NCBI GenBank assembly: GCA_031367715.1
Contig: JANLQJ010000084.1
Location: forward strand, 4,641-68,640
DNA: 64,000 nucleotides
From: JANYHF01 sp031367715
GTDB lineage: Bacteria; Pseudomonadota; Alphaproteobacteria; Rhizobiales; Hyphomicrobiaceae
Direction of reading: 5' to 3'
Shown: piece by piece, positions 63,021 to 64,000 of the stretch
How positions within the stretch are numbered: position 1 is the stretch's first letter
Layout: each line of letters starts with the position of its first letter
Notes under the pieces: model-generated
Seen by the model: the letters and a program-made list of their open reading frames with translations, nothing else
Databases searched by the model: none
Told to the model about the DNA's origin: nothing
Made by a program: the position numbers and the translations under genes

Positions 63021-63887
63021 TCAGCCCCAAGGCTTGCCCATCAGCCCATGCGGGCGGATGGCGAGGAACACCATGAGACCGGCAAAGATCACCAGATAGG
63101 TGATGTCGCCATAGGCGCGCAATACGGTGAGTCCGACCGATTCCAGCATGCCGAGAATGAAGCCGCCGGCAATCGCGCCGCCGACCACGCCCGCCCCGCC
63201 AATCATCACCATGGTGAAGGCCTTGATCGAGATCGGGCCGCCGATGCCGGAGTTCACGCCGGTGATGGCGACCAATAGGCCGCCGGTGACGCCCGCCAGC
63301 ATGGCGCCGAGCGCAAAGCCGATCATGGAATAGCGATCGACATTGACGCCCATGAGTTGCGCCGCCATGCGGTCTTGCGCCAGCGCGCGCATGGCCCGTC
63401 CCGGTTTGGAATACTGCATGAACAGCATGAAGGCCCCGATCAGCGCGATGGCGATGACGCCGACCAGCATGCGGTCATAGGGCATGATGAGGGGCTGGCT
63501 GACGAACACGCCGTTGAGGATTTTCGGAACGCCGCGCTGCTTTTCGCCGAACGCCAGCAGGATCACCGCATCGAAGAAGAAGGCGATGGCTGCCGCCAGT
63601 AGCATGGTACTTTCATCGCGCACGCTACGTTTTATCACCGGACGGAACAGGTACTTTTCGATTAGCGCGCCGACGACGGCGAGCGTGACGCCCGAGCAGA
63701 TGAGAGCGACTACGAAGGGCAGGCCAAGCTGGGCGTAGACGGTATAAGTGATGAAGCCGCCGAGCACATACATCTGGCCGTGCGCAAAATTCAGCACATT
63801 CATCAGGGCAAAGATGAGAGTCAATCCCAGCGCGATCAGCGCATATTGCGCGCCGAGATAGAGGCCGTTGGCGAGGACCTGGATCAT
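63021..63887 (-). CDS. livH: Branched-chain-amino-acid-type ABC transporter permease LivH
   Basis: A 288-residue permease with about eight helices: NGLYLGAQYALIALGLTLIFALMNVLNFAHGQMYVLGGF (the canonical LivH N-terminus), PGRAMRALAQDRMAAQLMGVNVDRYSMIGFALGAMLAGVTGGLLVAITGVNSGIGGPISIKAFTMVMIGGAGVVGGAIAGGFILGMLESVG and a closing FLAIRPHGLMG. It is the first of the four Liv genes seen. Any upstream binding-protein gene would lie beyond 64000. Confidence 0.93.
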   Translation of the reverse strand: MIQVLANGLYLGAQYALIALGLTLIFALMNVLNFAHGQMYVLGGFITYTVYAQLGLPFVVALICSGVTLAVVGALIEKYLFRPVIKRSVRDESTMLLAAAIAFFFDAVILLAFGEKQRGVPKILNGVFVSQPLIMPYDRMLVGVIAIALIGAFMLFMQYSKPGRAMRALAQDRMAAQLMGVNVDRYSMIGFALGAMLAGVTGGLLVAITGVNSGIGGPISIKAFTMVMIGGAGVVGGAIAGGFILGMLESVGLTVLRAYGDITYLVIFAGLMVFLAIRPHGLMGKPWG

Positions 63888-63953
63888 TGATGTGGCACGT
63901 CGAAGCGTCCCCCCGGACGATACTGGGCGTCAGGCCGCCGTGATCCCGAATGA

Positions 63954-63982
63954 GTAGGGGCGCACCGCAGTGCGCCCGTCTG
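63954..63982. repeat. Single arm of the TAGGGGCGC repeat family
   Basis: GTAGGGGCGCACCGCAGTGC and the following bases match the arms of the palindrome at 60440-60515 almost exactly. A second, inverted arm would be expected just past the window end. It lies upstream of livH, so copies of the family bracket the liv operon. Confidence 0.65.
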
Positions 63983-64000
63983 GCAGTTTGCGCGAGATGA

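Overview
The window is about 64 kb of GC-rich DNA from an alphaproteobacterium, most likely a member of the Hyphomicrobiales (Bradyrhizobium/Xanthobacteraceae-like). This rests on gene content: CbtAB plus CobW/CobN cobalamin genes, a DnaG with an eroded zinc motif next to rpoD, a BamE / ubiquinol-cytochrome-c chaperone / YceD block, and several ribose-type and Liv-type ABC importers. I recognise no rRNA, tRNA, CRISPR array or insertion sequence.

Layout. 1-2.3 kb: an OmpR-family response regulator cut by the left edge, divergent from a universal stress protein that has a perfect FNR/FixK box upstream. 2.5-21.8 kb: a large cobalamin locus. A sigma70-like promoter and a cobalamin riboswitch lead into cbtB-cbtA-DUF1636-cobW-cobN-cobG-cobH-cobI-cobJ, with cobK opposed. 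Then come cobL-cobE-cobM, an aquaporin, a small secreted protein, an unusual M20 peptidase, and finally the divergent pair cbiD / cobB. The genes describe the oxygen-dependent route with late cobalt insertion, but the C1 methyltransferase is CbiD and no cobF is present here.

22-29.8 kb: housekeeping genes, namely a pair of M16 peptidases, dnaG and rpoD. Between them lies a decayed Uma2 gene carrying an in-frame 114-bp palindromic element. 29.8-33.5 kb: an AT-richer OLD-like ATPase/nuclease, an NAD-dependent epimerase-like protein, an intact Uma2 protein and an HlyU-like protein. 33.7-43 kb: envelope and assembly genes, including a secreted deacetylase with a very long Pro/Ala/Lys tail, BamE, the CBP3-type chaperone, YceD, a SIMPL-domain protein, an uncharacterised protein and an ABC exporter.

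43-64 kb: a dense catabolic region with three ABC importers. (i) A NitT/TauT-type importer with two SDR dehydrogenases and a CE4/cyclic-imide-hydrolase-like enzyme. (ii) A glutamine-synthetase-like ligase, an isochorismatase-type hydrolase and a ribose-type importer, one of whose permeases is fused to an SMP-30 lactonase-like domain; a second beta-propeller protein, the RbsA-type ATPase, an AhpD-like protein and a YihU-like reductase follow. (iii) On the minus strand, a hydantoin-racemase-like protein and LivHMGF. Together these suggest uptake and stepwise opening of small cyclic, nitrogen-containing or sugar-acid-like compounds; the actual substrates cannot be read from the sequence. Several families of intergenic palindromic repeats are scattered through the window.
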